From Streptomyces atratus (GTDB taxonomy: Bacteria > Actinomycetota > Actinomycetes > Streptomycetales > Streptomycetaceae): DNA of 64,000 nucleotides. Where the stretch lies: the NCBI RefSeq assembly GCF_900119365.1, contig NZ_FPJO01000011.1:124001-188000 (forward strand), read 5' to 3'. The notes under the pieces were generated by a model that saw only the letters and a list, made by a program, of their open reading frames with translations, was not told the DNA's origin and ran no database searches. Numbering within the stretch: the stretch's first letter is position 1; every line of letters starts with the position of its first letter. The translations under genes and the position numbers were made by a program. Of the stretch, positions 24,531 through 32,684 are shown in pieces.

Positions 24531-25907
24531 TCAGGCCCGTCTGCCGCCGAAGGCCGCCAGGGTCCGCTCCAGCATCGGCATGGCCCGCACCACGTTGCGG
24601 GAGCGGATCAGGGCGTCCCAGGCGGGCTCGAACTTCTTCCAGCCGCCCGAGTACGCCAGGTGCCTGAGCCGTTCGTGCATGCCCGGCTGGGCGGCCGCAC
24701 CGCGCCATATGTTGGACCACCGGTAGAAGTCGCGGTACGCGCGCCAGTACCCGTCCTCCAGCTGGCGCGGCGTCATGCCCTTCGGGCGGTACACGACATG
24801 GCGGGTGTCGTAGAGGTCCCAGTCCCGGTGGACGATCCGGTCCTGTGCCTCCAGCTGTTTCCACAGTCCGGTGGACGGATACGGCGTCATGATGTGGAAG
24901 GTGGCTGTCTCGATGCCCTGCTCGACGGCCCACTCCACCGTACGGTCGAAGACGTCCGGGCCGTCGTGGTCGAGCCCGAAGACGAAGCTGGCGTTGACCA
25001 TGACCCCGGCGTCATGGAGCCGGCGGACGGCGGCCGCGTAGTCCTTGCCGATGTTCTGGTCCTTGCGCCGCTCGGCGAGGTTCGCGCTGTTGACGGTCTC
25101 GAAGCCGACGAACAGGCTGCGCAGCCCGGCGTCCACGGCGCGCTCCAGCAGATCCGGCTGGAGCACGGACTTGACGGTGCCGGCGGCCTGCCAGAGCCGT
25201 CCCATTCCGGCCATCCCGTCGAAGAGCGCCTCGGCGAAGCGCCGGTTGCCGAGCAGATGGTCGTCGAGGAAGTACAGATGCCGGCCCGGCAGCCGCTCGA
25301 TCTCGGCGAGCGCCTCGTCCACGGCCTGGGTGTAGAAGGACTTCCCGCCCTCGAAGAAGGCGTCCTTGTAACAGAAGTCGCAGTGGTGCGGGCAGCCGCG
25401 CGAGACGACGATCGAGTTCGGTACGAGATACAGCTGCCGCTTGATCAGGTCGCGCCGCACGGGCGGCAGCCCGGCCAGGGTACGCAGCTTCGAGTCGTAC
25501 CGCCGGGCCGGCACCCCGTCGCGGAACTCCTTGAGGAACAGCGGCCAGGTGTCCTCGCCCGGCCCGGTGAAGATCGTGTCGGCGTGGGCGGCGGCCTCGT
25601 CCGGGAGCGAGGTCACATGGAGCCCGCCCATGGCGACGTGGACACCCCGGGCGCGGAAGTGGTCGGCGATCTCGTAGCCGCGCCGGGCGGAGGTGATGTA
25701 CGGCTGGACGACCAGGAGATCGGGGCTGTCGAGCGCCTCGATGTCGACCCGCTCGACGTGTTCGTCGAGGAGCGTCACCTCGTCGTCCGGGTCGAGGTAC
25801 CCGGCGAGGGTCGCCAGGCCGAGCGGCGGGAAGAGCGAGTACTTGATGGGCCGGAACAGCGGGCTGGTCGCCTCGGTCAGGGCCGGAAGGATCATCGTCA
25901 CGCGCAT
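24531..25907 (-). CDS. B12-binding radical SAM protein
   Basis: The product is 458 residues. An N-terminal cobalamin-binding-like domain (residues 1-150, beginning VTMILPALTEATSP) precedes the radical SAM core with Cys172, Cys176 and Cys179 in SRGCPHHCDFCY, which bind the 4Fe-4S cluster. The C-terminal portion (MTPRQLEDGYWRAYRDFYRWSNIW) resembles the DUF4070 extension. Class B radical SAM enzymes often methylate unactivated carbons or remodel lipids. No pathway genes adjoin, so the substrate is open. The protein starts at ATG 25907. Confidence 0.88.
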   Translation of the reverse strand: MRVTMILPALTEATSPLFRPIKYSLFPPLGLATLAGYLDPDDEVTLLDEHVERVDIEALDSPDLLVVQPYITSARRGYEIADHFRARGVHVAMGGLHVTSLPDEAAAHADTIFTGPGEDTWPLFLKEFRDGVPARRYDSKLRTLAGLPPVRRDLIKRQLYLVPNSIVVSRGCPHHCDFCYKDAFFEGGKSFYTQAVDEALAEIERLPGRHLYFLDDHLLGNRRFAEALFDGMAGMGRLWQAAGTVKSVLQPDLLERAVDAGLRSLFVGFETVNSANLAERRKDQNIGKDYAAAVRRLHDAGVMVNASFVFGLDHDGPDVFDRTVEWAVEQGIETATFHIMTPYPSTGLWKQLEAQDRIVHRDWDLYDTRHVVYRPKGMTPRQLEDGYWRAYRDFYRWSNIWRGAAAQPGMHERLRHLAYSGGWKKFEPAWDALIRSRNVVRAMPMLERTLAAFGGRRA

Positions 25908-25970
25908 GACAGCGCAGACTCGGGAAGGGGTGCGGTCAGTTCCCGGCCGCGGCCGCCCGTGTACGCGACC

Positions 25971-25998
25971 GCCCCCGGCAGCGAGCGCTGCCGGGGGC
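25971..25998. terminator. Hairpin terminator after mdh
   Basis: The 13-base arms 25971-25983 and 25986-25998 pair perfectly around a two-base loop. The hairpin begins 30 bases past the mdh stop on the minus strand. Confidence 0.75.
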
Positions 25999-26027
25999 GA
26001 CGGGGTACGCGTGAAAAAGCGTACGGA

Positions 26028-27017
26028 TCAGATCAGGCCGAGCTCGCGAACCGCGTCGCGCTCCTCGGTGAGCTCCTTCACCGAGGCGTCGATGCGCGCA
26101 CGGGAGAAGTCGTTGATCTCCAGACCCTGGACGATCTCGTACTTGCCGTCCTTCGTGGTGACCGGGAAGGACGAGATGATGCCCTCGGGCACGCCGTAGG
26201 AGCCGTCCGAGGGGATACCCATGGAGGTCCAGTCGCCCGCGGCGGTGCCGTTGACCCAGGTGTGCACGTGGTCGATGGCTGCGTTGGCGGCGGAGGCGGC
26301 CGAGGACGCGCCACGGGCCTCGATGATCGCGGCGCCGCGCTTGGCGACGGTCGGGATGAAGGTGTCGGCCAGCCAGGCCTCGTCGTTGACGAGCTCGGCG
26401 GCGTTCTTGCCGGCGACCTCCGCGTGGAAGATGTCGGGGTACTGGGTCGCCGAGTGGTTGCCCCAGATCGTCAGCTTCTTGATGTCGGAGACGGCGGCAC
26501 CGGTCTTGGCGGCCAGCTGCGAGATCGCGCGGTTGTGGTCGAGGCGGGTCATCGCGGTGAAGCGCTCGGCCGGTACGTCCGGGGCCGCGGCCTGTGCGAT
26601 GAGCGCGTTGGTGTTGGCCGGGTTGCCGACGACGAGGACCTTGATGTCGTCCGCGGCGTTGTCGTTGATGGCCTTGCCCTGCGGCTTGAAGATGCCGCCG
26701 TTGGCGGAGAGCAGGTCGCCGCGCTCCATGCCCTTCGTACGCGGGCGGGCGCCGACCAGCAGGGCGACGTTGGCACCGTCGAACGCCTTGTTGGCGTCGT
26801 CGGTGATCTCGATGCCGCGCAGCAGCGGGAAGGCGCAGTCGTCGAGCTCCATCGCGGTGCCCTCGGCGGCCTTCAGGCCCTGCGGGATCTCCAGGAGGCG
26901 CAGGTTGACCGGCACGTCCGGGCCGAGCAGGTGGCCGGAGGCGATGCGGAAGAGCAGCGCGTAGCCGATCTGGCCGGCTGCGCCGGTCACGGTGACATTC
27001 ACGGGAGTGCGGGTCAT
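26028..27017 (-). CDS. mdh: Malate dehydrogenase
   Basis: The product is 329 residues, oxidising malate to oxaloacetate with NAD+. The Rossmann motif is VTGAAGQIGYALL (residues 7-19). PRTKGMERGDLL holds the mobile-loop arginines, NPANTN follows, and IWGNHSATQYPD contains the catalytic histidine. It is of the cytosolic-type (LDH-like group 1) MDH used by actinobacteria. ATG 27017 has GGAG six bases upstream; the longer frame to 27164 is rejected. It forms a TCA-cycle set with the sdh and suc genes in this window. Confidence 0.96.
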   Translation of the reverse strand: MTRTPVNVTVTGAAGQIGYALLFRIASGHLLGPDVPVNLRLLEIPQGLKAAEGTAMELDDCAFPLLRGIEITDDANKAFDGANVALLVGARPRTKGMERGDLLSANGGIFKPQGKAINDNAADDIKVLVVGNPANTNALIAQAAAPDVPAERFTAMTRLDHNRAISQLAAKTGAAVSDIKKLTIWGNHSATQYPDIFHAEVAGKNAAELVNDEAWLADTFIPTVAKRGAAIIEARGASSAASAANAAIDHVHTWVNGTAAGDWTSMGIPSDGSYGVPEGIISSFPVTTKDGKYEIVQGLEINDFSRARIDASVKELTEERDAVRELGLI

Positions 27018-27547
27018 GGCGATCTCCGTTAGACAGCTGGCGGTGGGGGTTCCTGGCCCCTGGTGCTGGACATCCCTGAATCTTGATGTGAAGAGATATC
27101 CGGCGATCAGGCTATCCGACCCGGGACATCCCGGCCGCCCTGCCCCCTGTGGCACCGCACACAACCCGTCACACAGCGCTCACCCGGCCGAACCCGGTCA
27201 CCCGGGAGGCGGCGGGTCATCGGTACGGGGCGCACGGGGGTATTCGGAAACCTCGCACCCGGTTGCCGCGCGCCCCTGCTCCACGTCCTCGCCCCACGCC
27301 CTCGGGCCGGGGCTCCGTTGCCTGACGATCACACAGTGGCGGAATGGTCACTTCCGTGCCACAGGCCACAGGCATCCCTTGAACCGGCCACACCCCGTCG
27401 ACCAGGCTGAACTCCGGACGGGGCAAGGCCGCTCAAGTCACCACATTCCGGGGCGTTTACGTTCCGGTGGGCCCCGATACCGGTGTCCGTCCCTTCTCGG
27501 GGGAGGGGACGGGCACCCTTTTTCCGCGAGCGCGGCAAACCGCGGGC
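27018..27547. other. 530-base gene-free interval upstream of mdh
   Basis: No convincing coding region is seen on either strand; short ORFs here lack codon bias and starts with ribosome sites. The part nearest mdh has an AT-richer patch around 27080-27115 that may hold the mdh promoter. The distal end holds a U-tract hairpin (27482-27523). A plus-strand small RNA ending at that hairpin is possible, but no clear promoter was found. Confidence 0.5.
27482..27523 (+). terminator. Intrinsic terminator with U-tract
   Basis: The 12-base arms 27482-27493 and 27506-27517 pair with one G-U wobble. They are followed by CTTTTT on the plus strand, a rare canonical intrinsic terminator for this GC-rich genome. 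It is 25 bases past the DUF3017 stop on the other strand and so may also serve that gene. Confidence 0.65.
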
Positions 27548-28174
27548 TCAGCGGATGGTGAAGTGGACCGCCTGTTCCAGGAACGGAATGTCCAGCCACG
27601 GCTCGGGCTGCGCCACCAGCGCGAGCATCACGATGAGGAAGCCGAGCAGCCCGTAGGTCACCAGGTCGGTGAAGCGGGAACGTACCGCCAGCATGCCCAC
27701 CGACGGCACCACGAGCCGCAGCACGGCACCCCCGATGAGGGCGACGCCGATCAGCATCGTGCCGACCCGGAAGGCTTCGGCGAACAGGTCGACGGCCACG
27801 ATCAGCAGCCCGATCCCGGCCGTGCAGAGCACGGCGAGCAGCGGCCACTGACGGGCCGGGGCGGGCGCGTCCCCGGACGCGGCCCTGCCCCCGCCCTCGG
27901 GACGCGCGGTGTCCCGGGTGAGCGACGGGAAGCGCCGCGACGGACGCGGGCCGGTGCCCGTACCGCCGTCGCCCGCACCTTCACGGGTGTCGTCGTCACG
28001 GGCGTCGTCAGGCGCGTCGTCGTCACGGGCGTCGTCGTCACACGTCGCGGCCTGGTCCGGTGCGGCCCCGTCCGCCGCCCTCTCACCCGTGCCCGGCGCG
28101 TCCGCGCGGGACGGCGCCGCGGACGTGCCGTCCGCCTCGGCGGACGGGTCGGCCGGACTCGTACCAGCACCCAT
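27548..28174 (-). CDS. DUF3017 membrane protein
   Basis: The product is 208 residues. The first 105 residues are disordered, acidic and Asp/Ala/Gly-rich (DDDARDDDAPDD repeats), followed by three membrane helices at about 109-130, 135-155 and 165-187. The helical part (WPLLAVLCTAGIGLLIVAVDLF...) matches DUF3017, a family usually found next to folD in Streptomyces. It starts 29 bases after the folD stop, so it is in the folD operon. Function is unknown. The long acidic leader is probably lineage-specific. Confidence 0.82.
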   Translation of the reverse strand: MGAGTSPADPSAEADGTSAAPSRADAPGTGERAADGAAPDQAATCDDDARDDDAPDDARDDDTREGAGDGGTGTGPRPSRRFPSLTRDTARPEGGGRAASGDAPAPARQWPLLAVLCTAGIGLLIVAVDLFAEAFRVGTMLIGVALIGGAVLRLVVPSVGMLAVRSRFTDLVTYGLLGFLIVMLALVAQPEPWLDIPFLEQAVHFTIR

Positions 28175-28203
28175 GGGGTTCCCTCCGGATCGGGTCGGCC
28201 GGC

Positions 28204-29067
28204 TCAGACGGCCGCGGCCGCGTTGCGCTCGGCCGCCTCGACCACGTTGACGAGCAGCTGGGCGCGGGTCATCGGGCCGACACCGCCCGGGTTCGGGGAG
28301 ATCCAGGCGGCGACCTCGGCCACGCCCGGGTGGACGTCCCCGACGATCTTGCCGTTCTCGTCCCGGCTGACGCCGACGTCGAGCACGGCGGCGCCCGGCT
28401 TCACGTCCTCGGGCTTGATGATGTGCGGCACCCCGGCGGCGGCGACGATGATGTCGGCCTGCTTGAGCTGGGCGGAGAGGTCACGCGTACCGGTGTGGCA
28501 CTGGGTGACGGTGGCGTTCTCGGACTTACGGGTCAGCAGCAGCGGGATGGAGCGGCCGATGGTGACTCCGCGGCCGACGACCACGACGTGCGCCCCGTTG
28601 ATCTCCACGTCGTGGTGGCGGAGCAGCTGGACGACACCCTGCGGGGTGCAGGGCAGCGGGCCCGTCTCGTTCAGGACGAGGCGGCCGAGGTTCATCGGGT
28701 GGAGGCCGTCGGCGTCCTTGGCCGGGTCCATCAGCTCCAGGACGCGGTTGGTGTCGATCCCCTTGGGCAGGGGCAGCTGCACGATGTAACCCGTGCACTC
28801 GGGGTTGGCGTTGAGCTCCCGTACGACGTCCTCGATCTCCTCCTGGGTGGCGGTGTCGGGGAGTTCGCGCTGGATGGAACCGATGCCGACCTGCGCGCAG
28901 TCACGGTGCTTGCCGTTCACGTACCACCGGCTGCCCGGGTCGTCCCCGACCAGCAGGGTTCCCAGGCCAGGGGTGATGCCCTGTGCCTTGAGGGCCGCCA
29001 CGCGGACGGTGAGATCGGACTTGATCGCGGCTGCGGTGGCCTTGCCATCGAGAATCTGGGCAGTCAT
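28204..29067 (-). CDS. folD: Bifunctional methylenetetrahydrofolate dehydrogenase/cyclohydrolase
   Basis: The product is 287 residues, interconverting 5,10-methylene- and 10-formyl-tetrahydrofolate for purine and formyl-Met synthesis. SRWYVNGKHRDC contains the catalytic lysine, GYIVQLPLPKGID is the family signature, and VVGRGVTIGRSIPLLL binds NADP+. ATG 29067 is chosen: GAGTAT lies six bases upstream and no ribosome site is present, so the mRNA may be leaderless. The frame further upstream (to 29181) is non-coding. DUF3017 follows in the same transcript. Confidence 0.95.
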   Translation of the reverse strand: MTAQILDGKATAAAIKSDLTVRVAALKAQGITPGLGTLLVGDDPGSRWYVNGKHRDCAQVGIGSIQRELPDTATQEEIEDVVRELNANPECTGYIVQLPLPKGIDTNRVLELMDPAKDADGLHPMNLGRLVLNETGPLPCTPQGVVQLLRHHDVEINGAHVVVVGRGVTIGRSIPLLLTRKSENATVTQCHTGTRDLSAQLKQADIIVAAAGVPHIIKPEDVKPGAAVLDVGVSRDENGKIVGDVHPGVAEVAAWISPNPGGVGPMTRAQLLVNVVEAAERNAAAAV

Positions 29068-29128
29068 GTCCCCATACTCGCGGATGACCCCGCCCGCATA
29101 CCAATTCGGGCCGCAGGCGGTGGCGCGA

Positions 29129-29146
29129 TGTTGCGCTTGCGCAACA
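29129..29146. promoter_or_regulatory. 18-base palindrome between folD and the RDD gene
   Basis: TGTTGCGC-TT-GCGCAACA is a perfect palindrome with eight-base arms. It lies about 62 bases upstream of folD and next to an AT-rich island (about 29165-29205), unusual for this genome. It looks like a dimeric regulator's operator; the regulator is not identified. Confidence 0.45.
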
Positions 29147-29293
29147 AGCAAGGGCCACGACTGGACAAACTTACATTTCATTTATAACGATTATTGTCGC
29201 AGTGCCGCAGTAGTACCCGGGGGGCGGACCGCTGACCTTTCTTTCCTCCGTGCGGCCGCATCGTCCCCGCACGCACGTTGGAGGAACGCCCAG

Positions 29294-30055
29294 ATGAGTT
29301 TCGGCGACCCGAACCCGAATCCGAACAACCCGTACGGCCAGCAGCCGAACCAGCCGCCGCAGGGCCAGCCCGGTTACGGCTACCCGCAGCAGGCCCCGCA
29401 GGGCGTCCCTCCGCAGCAGGGTCAGCCGGGCTACGGCTACCCGCAGCAGGACCAGCCGGGTTACGGCTACCCGCAGCAGCAGCCGGGCGGCACCCTCCAG
29501 GCCAACAACGGCTACATCAACGTCGCGGGCCTCGGCACCGTCGAACTCGCCACGATGGGGCGTCGCCTGGGCGCCCGTGCGCTGGACGGTGTCGCGTACG
29601 GCATCCTCTACCTGATCTTCTCGGCGATCGGCGTCGCGAGCCTCGTGGGCGCCTCGGAGTCCATCGACGACTGCAGCGGCTACTCGTACGGCACCGAGTC
29701 CTACACCCAGTGCATGAACGACGCGGCCAACGCCAGCGTCGGCATCGTCGCGGGCTTCTTCGGCTTCATCGCCGTGTTCGCGCTGATCGCGCTGCTCTAC
29801 GAGTGGCTGATGGTCTCCATCTGGGGCGCCACGCTCGGCAAGATGGTCCTCAACGTCAAGGTCGTCAAGGAGAGCACCGGCCAGGCCCCCGGTCTGGGTG
29901 CGGGCTTCATCCGCTGGATCATCCCGATGGTCGGCTCGCTCTTCTGCGGTCTCGGCACGCTGCTGGTCTACCTCTCCCCCTTCTTCGACAACTCGGGCAA
30001 GCTCCAGGGCTGGCACGACCGCGCGGGCAGCACGATCGTCATCAAGACGAAGTGA
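29294..30055 (+). CDS. RDD family membrane protein with GYGYPQ-repeat N-terminus
   Basis: The product is 253 residues. The first 70 are Pro/Gln/Gly-rich with three PGYGYPQQ repeats. The RDD domain starts at about residue 90 (LGARALDGVAYGILYLIFS, with the Arg-Asp pair) and carries three or four helices. It ends with GWHDRAGSTIVI, the usual RDD C-terminal signature. Transport of small solutes or Na+/H+ exchange has been proposed for some members. ATG 29294 follows TTGGAGG by nine bases. An AT-rich region with a palindrome lies upstream. A strong terminator follows. Confidence 0.88.
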   Translation: MSFGDPNPNPNNPYGQQPNQPPQGQPGYGYPQQAPQGVPPQQGQPGYGYPQQDQPGYGYPQQQPGGTLQANNGYINVAGLGTVELATMGRRLGARALDGVAYGILYLIFSAIGVASLVGASESIDDCSGYSYGTESYTQCMNDAANASVGIVAGFFGFIAVFALIALLYEWLMVSIWGATLGKMVLNVKVVKESTGQAPGLGAGFIRWIIPMVGSLFCGLGTLLVYLSPFFDNSGKLQGWHDRAGSTIVIKTK

Positions 30056-30090
30056 GCATGCTGAAGGTCTAACCACCCTCACCGCATGGC

Positions 30091-30135
30091 GAAGGCCGCC
30101 GATTCCCCACTCGTTCCGGGGAATTGGCGGCCTTC
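30091..30135. terminator. Bidirectional terminator between RDD gene and purH
   Basis: The 18-base arms 30091-30108 and 30118-30135 pair with one G/A mismatch, readable as G-U on one strand. It sits between convergent genes, 36 bases after one stop and 34 before the other. Confidence 0.78.
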
Positions 30136-30168
30136 CGTCTTACCCGGGCGGCCCGGGCGCAACTCGTA

Positions 30169-31722
30169 TCAGTGGAAGAAGTGCCGCGTACCCGTGAAGT
30201 ACATCGTCACGCCCGCCTTCTTCGCGGCCTCGACGACCAGCTCGTCACGGACCGAACCGCCGGGCTGGGCCACGGCCTTGATGCCCGCGGCGGTCAGGAT
30301 CTCCAGCCCGTCCGGGAACGGGAAGAACGCGTCGGAGGCGGCGTACGAGCCGCGCGCCCGCTCCTCGCCCGCCCGCTCGACGGCCAGCTTCGCGGAGTCG
30401 ACGCGGTTGACCTGGCCCATGCCGACGCCGACCGAGGCGCCGTCCTTGGCGAGCAGGATCGCGTTGGACTTGACCGCGCGGCAGGCCTTCCACGCGAAGG
30501 CGAGCTCCTTCAGCTCGTCCGCGGTCAGGGCCTCACCGGTGGCGAGGGTCCAGTTGGCCGGGTCGTCGCCCTCGGCCTGGAGGCGGTCGGTGACCTGGAG
30601 CAGCGCGCCGCCGTCGATCGGCTTGACCTCGACCGGGGCGGTCGGGGCGTCGGGGCAGCGCAGCACGCGGATGTTCTTCTTGCGGGCCAGGATCTCGACC
30701 GCGCCGTCCTCGTACGCCGGGGCGACGATGACCTCGGTGAAGATCTCCGCGACCTGCTCGGCCATGGCGACGGTCACCGGACGGTTGACGGCGATGACAC
30801 CGCCGAAGGCCGACAGCGGGTCGCAGGCGTGCGCGTTGCGGTGGGCCTCGGCGACGTCGTCGGCGATCGCGATGCCGCACGGGTTGGCGTGCTTGATGAT
30901 CGCGACACACGGCTCGGCGTGGTCGTACGCGGCCCGGCGCGCGGCGTCGGTGTCCGTGTAGTTGTTGTACGACATCTCCTTGCCGTGCAGCTGCTCCGCC
31001 TCGGCCAGGCCACCGGCGCCGGAGGTGTAGAGGGCGGCGGGCTGGTGCGGGTTCTCGCCGTAGCGCAGGACGTTCTTGCGCTCGTACGTCGTACCGAAGA
31101 AGTCGGGGAAGCCCGAGTCGTCGGCGGCGGCGTAGTCGGCGGCGAACCAGGAGGCCACGGCCACGTCGTACGCGGCGGTGTGCTGGAACGCCTCGGCGGC
31201 CAGGCGCTTGCGGGCGGTCAGGTCGAAGCCGCCCGCCTTGACCGCGGCGAGGACGTCGGCGTACCGCTCGGGGCTGGTGACGACGGCCACGGACGGGTGG
31301 TTCTTGGCTGCGGCGCGGACCATGGACGGGCCGCCGATGTCGATCTGCTCCACGCACTCGTCGGCGGAGGCGCCGGAGGCGACGGTCTCCTTGAACGGGT
31401 AGAGGTTGACGACCACCAGGTCGAACGGCTCCACGCCCAGCTCGGCGAGCTGCTCGCGGTGGGCGTCCAGGCGGAGGTCGGCGAGGATGCCGGCGTGGAC
31501 GCGCGGGTGCAGCGTCTTGACGCGGCCGTCGAGGCACTCGGGGAAGCCGGTGAGCTCCTCGACCTTGGTGACCGGGACTCCGGCGGCGGCGATCCTCCCG
31601 GCGGTGGAGCCGGTGGAGACGAGCTCGACACCCGCCTCGTGCAGACCGCGGGCGAGGTCCTCCAGCCCCGTCTTGTCGTAGACACTGACCAGGGCGCGAC
31701 GGATGGGCTTATTCACCGACAT
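30169..31722 (-). CDS. purH: Bifunctional AICAR transformylase/IMP cyclohydrolase
   Basis: The product is 517 residues carrying out the last two steps of IMP synthesis. The N-terminal cyclohydrolase domain has RRALVSVYDKTGLEDLA, STGSTA and HPRVHAGILA. The transformylase domain contains KNVLRYGENPHQ and AIIKHANPCG, whose Lys-His pair is catalytic. ATG 31722 (MSVNKPIRR) is chosen over the frame's first start at 31779. It overlaps the purN stop by 14 bases, so translation is probably coupled. Confidence 0.96.
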   Translation of the reverse strand: MSVNKPIRRALVSVYDKTGLEDLARGLHEAGVELVSTGSTAGRIAAAGVPVTKVEELTGFPECLDGRVKTLHPRVHAGILADLRLDAHREQLAELGVEPFDLVVVNLYPFKETVASGASADECVEQIDIGGPSMVRAAAKNHPSVAVVTSPERYADVLAAVKAGGFDLTARKRLAAEAFQHTAAYDVAVASWFAADYAAADDSGFPDFFGTTYERKNVLRYGENPHQPAALYTSGAGGLAEAEQLHGKEMSYNNYTDTDAARRAAYDHAEPCVAIIKHANPCGIAIADDVAEAHRNAHACDPLSAFGGVIAVNRPVTVAMAEQVAEIFTEVIVAPAYEDGAVEILARKKNIRVLRCPDAPTAPVEVKPIDGGALLQVTDRLQAEGDDPANWTLATGEALTADELKELAFAWKACRAVKSNAILLAKDGASVGVGMGQVNRVDSAKLAVERAGEERARGSYAASDAFFPFPDGLEILTAAGIKAVAQPGGSVRDELVVEAAKKAGVTMYFTGTRHFFH

Positions 31723-32365
31723 GACCGAGATGAACCTTTCGTCCCTCAATGCGATAGCCGTCGCGGGCGAGCCGCCCAACGGCCTCGACGAGCAGCTTGC
31801 GCTCGATTTCCTTGATGCGTTCGTGGAGAGCGGCTTCGCCCTCCGCCGTGTCCTCCTCGGTCACCTCGACCACGCCCTGCGCGATGATCGGACCGGTGTC
31901 GACGCCGTCGTCGACGAAGTGGACGGTGCACCCGGTGACCTTCACGCCGTACGCAAGTGCGTCACGCACCCCGTGGGCACCGGGAAAGCTGGGGAGCAGG
32001 GCGGGGTGGGTGTTGATGAACCGGCCGCCGAACCGGGCGAGGAACTCCTTGCCCACGATCTTCATGAATCCCGCGGACACCACGAGGTCCGGGCGGTACC
32101 CGGCCGTCGCGGCCGCGAGTGCGGCGTCCCACTCCTCGCGGGTGGCGTGGTCCTTGACCCTGCACACGAAGGTCGGCAGTCCGGCCCGCTCCGCCCGTTC
32201 CAGGCCGGCGATGCCGGAACGGTCGGCGCCGACCGCGACGATCTGTGCGCCGAAGCCCTCGGGGTCGTCACCGATGGCATCGAGCAGGGCTTGAAGATTC
32301 GTACCCGAACCGGAGACCAGCACGACCAGGCGTGCCGGGGCGGTGGAGGGGGGCGGGGAGGCCAC
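31709..32365 (-). CDS. purN: Phosphoribosylglycinamide formyltransferase 1
   Basis: The product is 218 residues, transferring formyl from 10-formyl-THF to GAR in purine synthesis. LVVLVSGSGTNLQALLDAI opens the fold; FINTHPALLPSFPGAHGVRDAL contains the catalytic Asn-His pair; DDGVDTGPIIAQ carries the conserved Asp. Start is GTG 32365 with AAAGGG upstream. It is the first gene of a purN-purH operon, whose folate cofactor comes from folD nearby. A palindrome 42 bases upstream may be the operator. Confidence 0.95.
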   Translation of the reverse strand: MASPPPSTAPARLVVLVSGSGTNLQALLDAIGDDPEGFGAQIVAVGADRSGIAGLERAERAGLPTFVCRVKDHATREEWDAALAAATAGYRPDLVVSAGFMKIVGKEFLARFGGRFINTHPALLPSFPGAHGVRDALAYGVKVTGCTVHFVDDGVDTGPIIAQGVVEVTEEDTAEGEAALHERIKEIERKLLVEAVGRLARDGYRIEGRKVHLGHVGE

Positions 32366-32684
32366 GGCTGGGCCCTTTCTCGCGTGGTGAAGCAGAGCGA
32401 CGCTGATTTGTATGGTCGTACAAAAGAACTGAGCCCCTCGATACGGGGAACTCTACGAACAAGCCGACCGTCAGCAACGATACCGGCACCTCGGGGGACC
32501 TCCACGGGACGGGGGTGGGCGGCCGGTGGCCCGGCTCCGGGGCGAGGGAGCGGGCCCGGGTGACGGATGTCGGCCGTTCGAGCCCCGCTCCCAGCTTTCG
32601 GCCCCTCCTGACCGGGAGGTAGCGTCAGGGGACAGCGAACCGTCCGCAGGGCGGAAATGACGAGATGGGGAAGACGTTCACCAC
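32366..32684. other. 319-base divergent interval between purN and a membrane protein gene
   Basis: No gene is seen. It holds the TTTGTA-N6-TACAAA palindrome at 32407-32424 near purN and a possible -10 box, TAGCGT, at about 32620-32625 facing the plus-strand gene. Confidence 0.4.
32407..32424 (-). promoter_or_regulatory. Palindromic operator candidate upstream of purN
   Basis: TTTGTA-N6-TACAAA is an 18-base inverted repeat 42 bases before the purN start codon. The shape fits GntR or TetR family operators. It may mediate purine or other control of purNH. Confidence 0.45.

Noticed and set aside
23847..27032. A 1061-codon plus-strand frame
   Set aside because: It runs antisense to the radical SAM and mdh genes and out of frame with the PEP mutase-family gene. 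Its composition is shadow-like and no domain is visible.
29294..29500. Short tandem repeats that could suggest a CRISPR or VNTR
   Set aside because: They encode PGYGYPQQ repeats in the RDD protein. Repeat and spacer lengths are not CRISPR-like.
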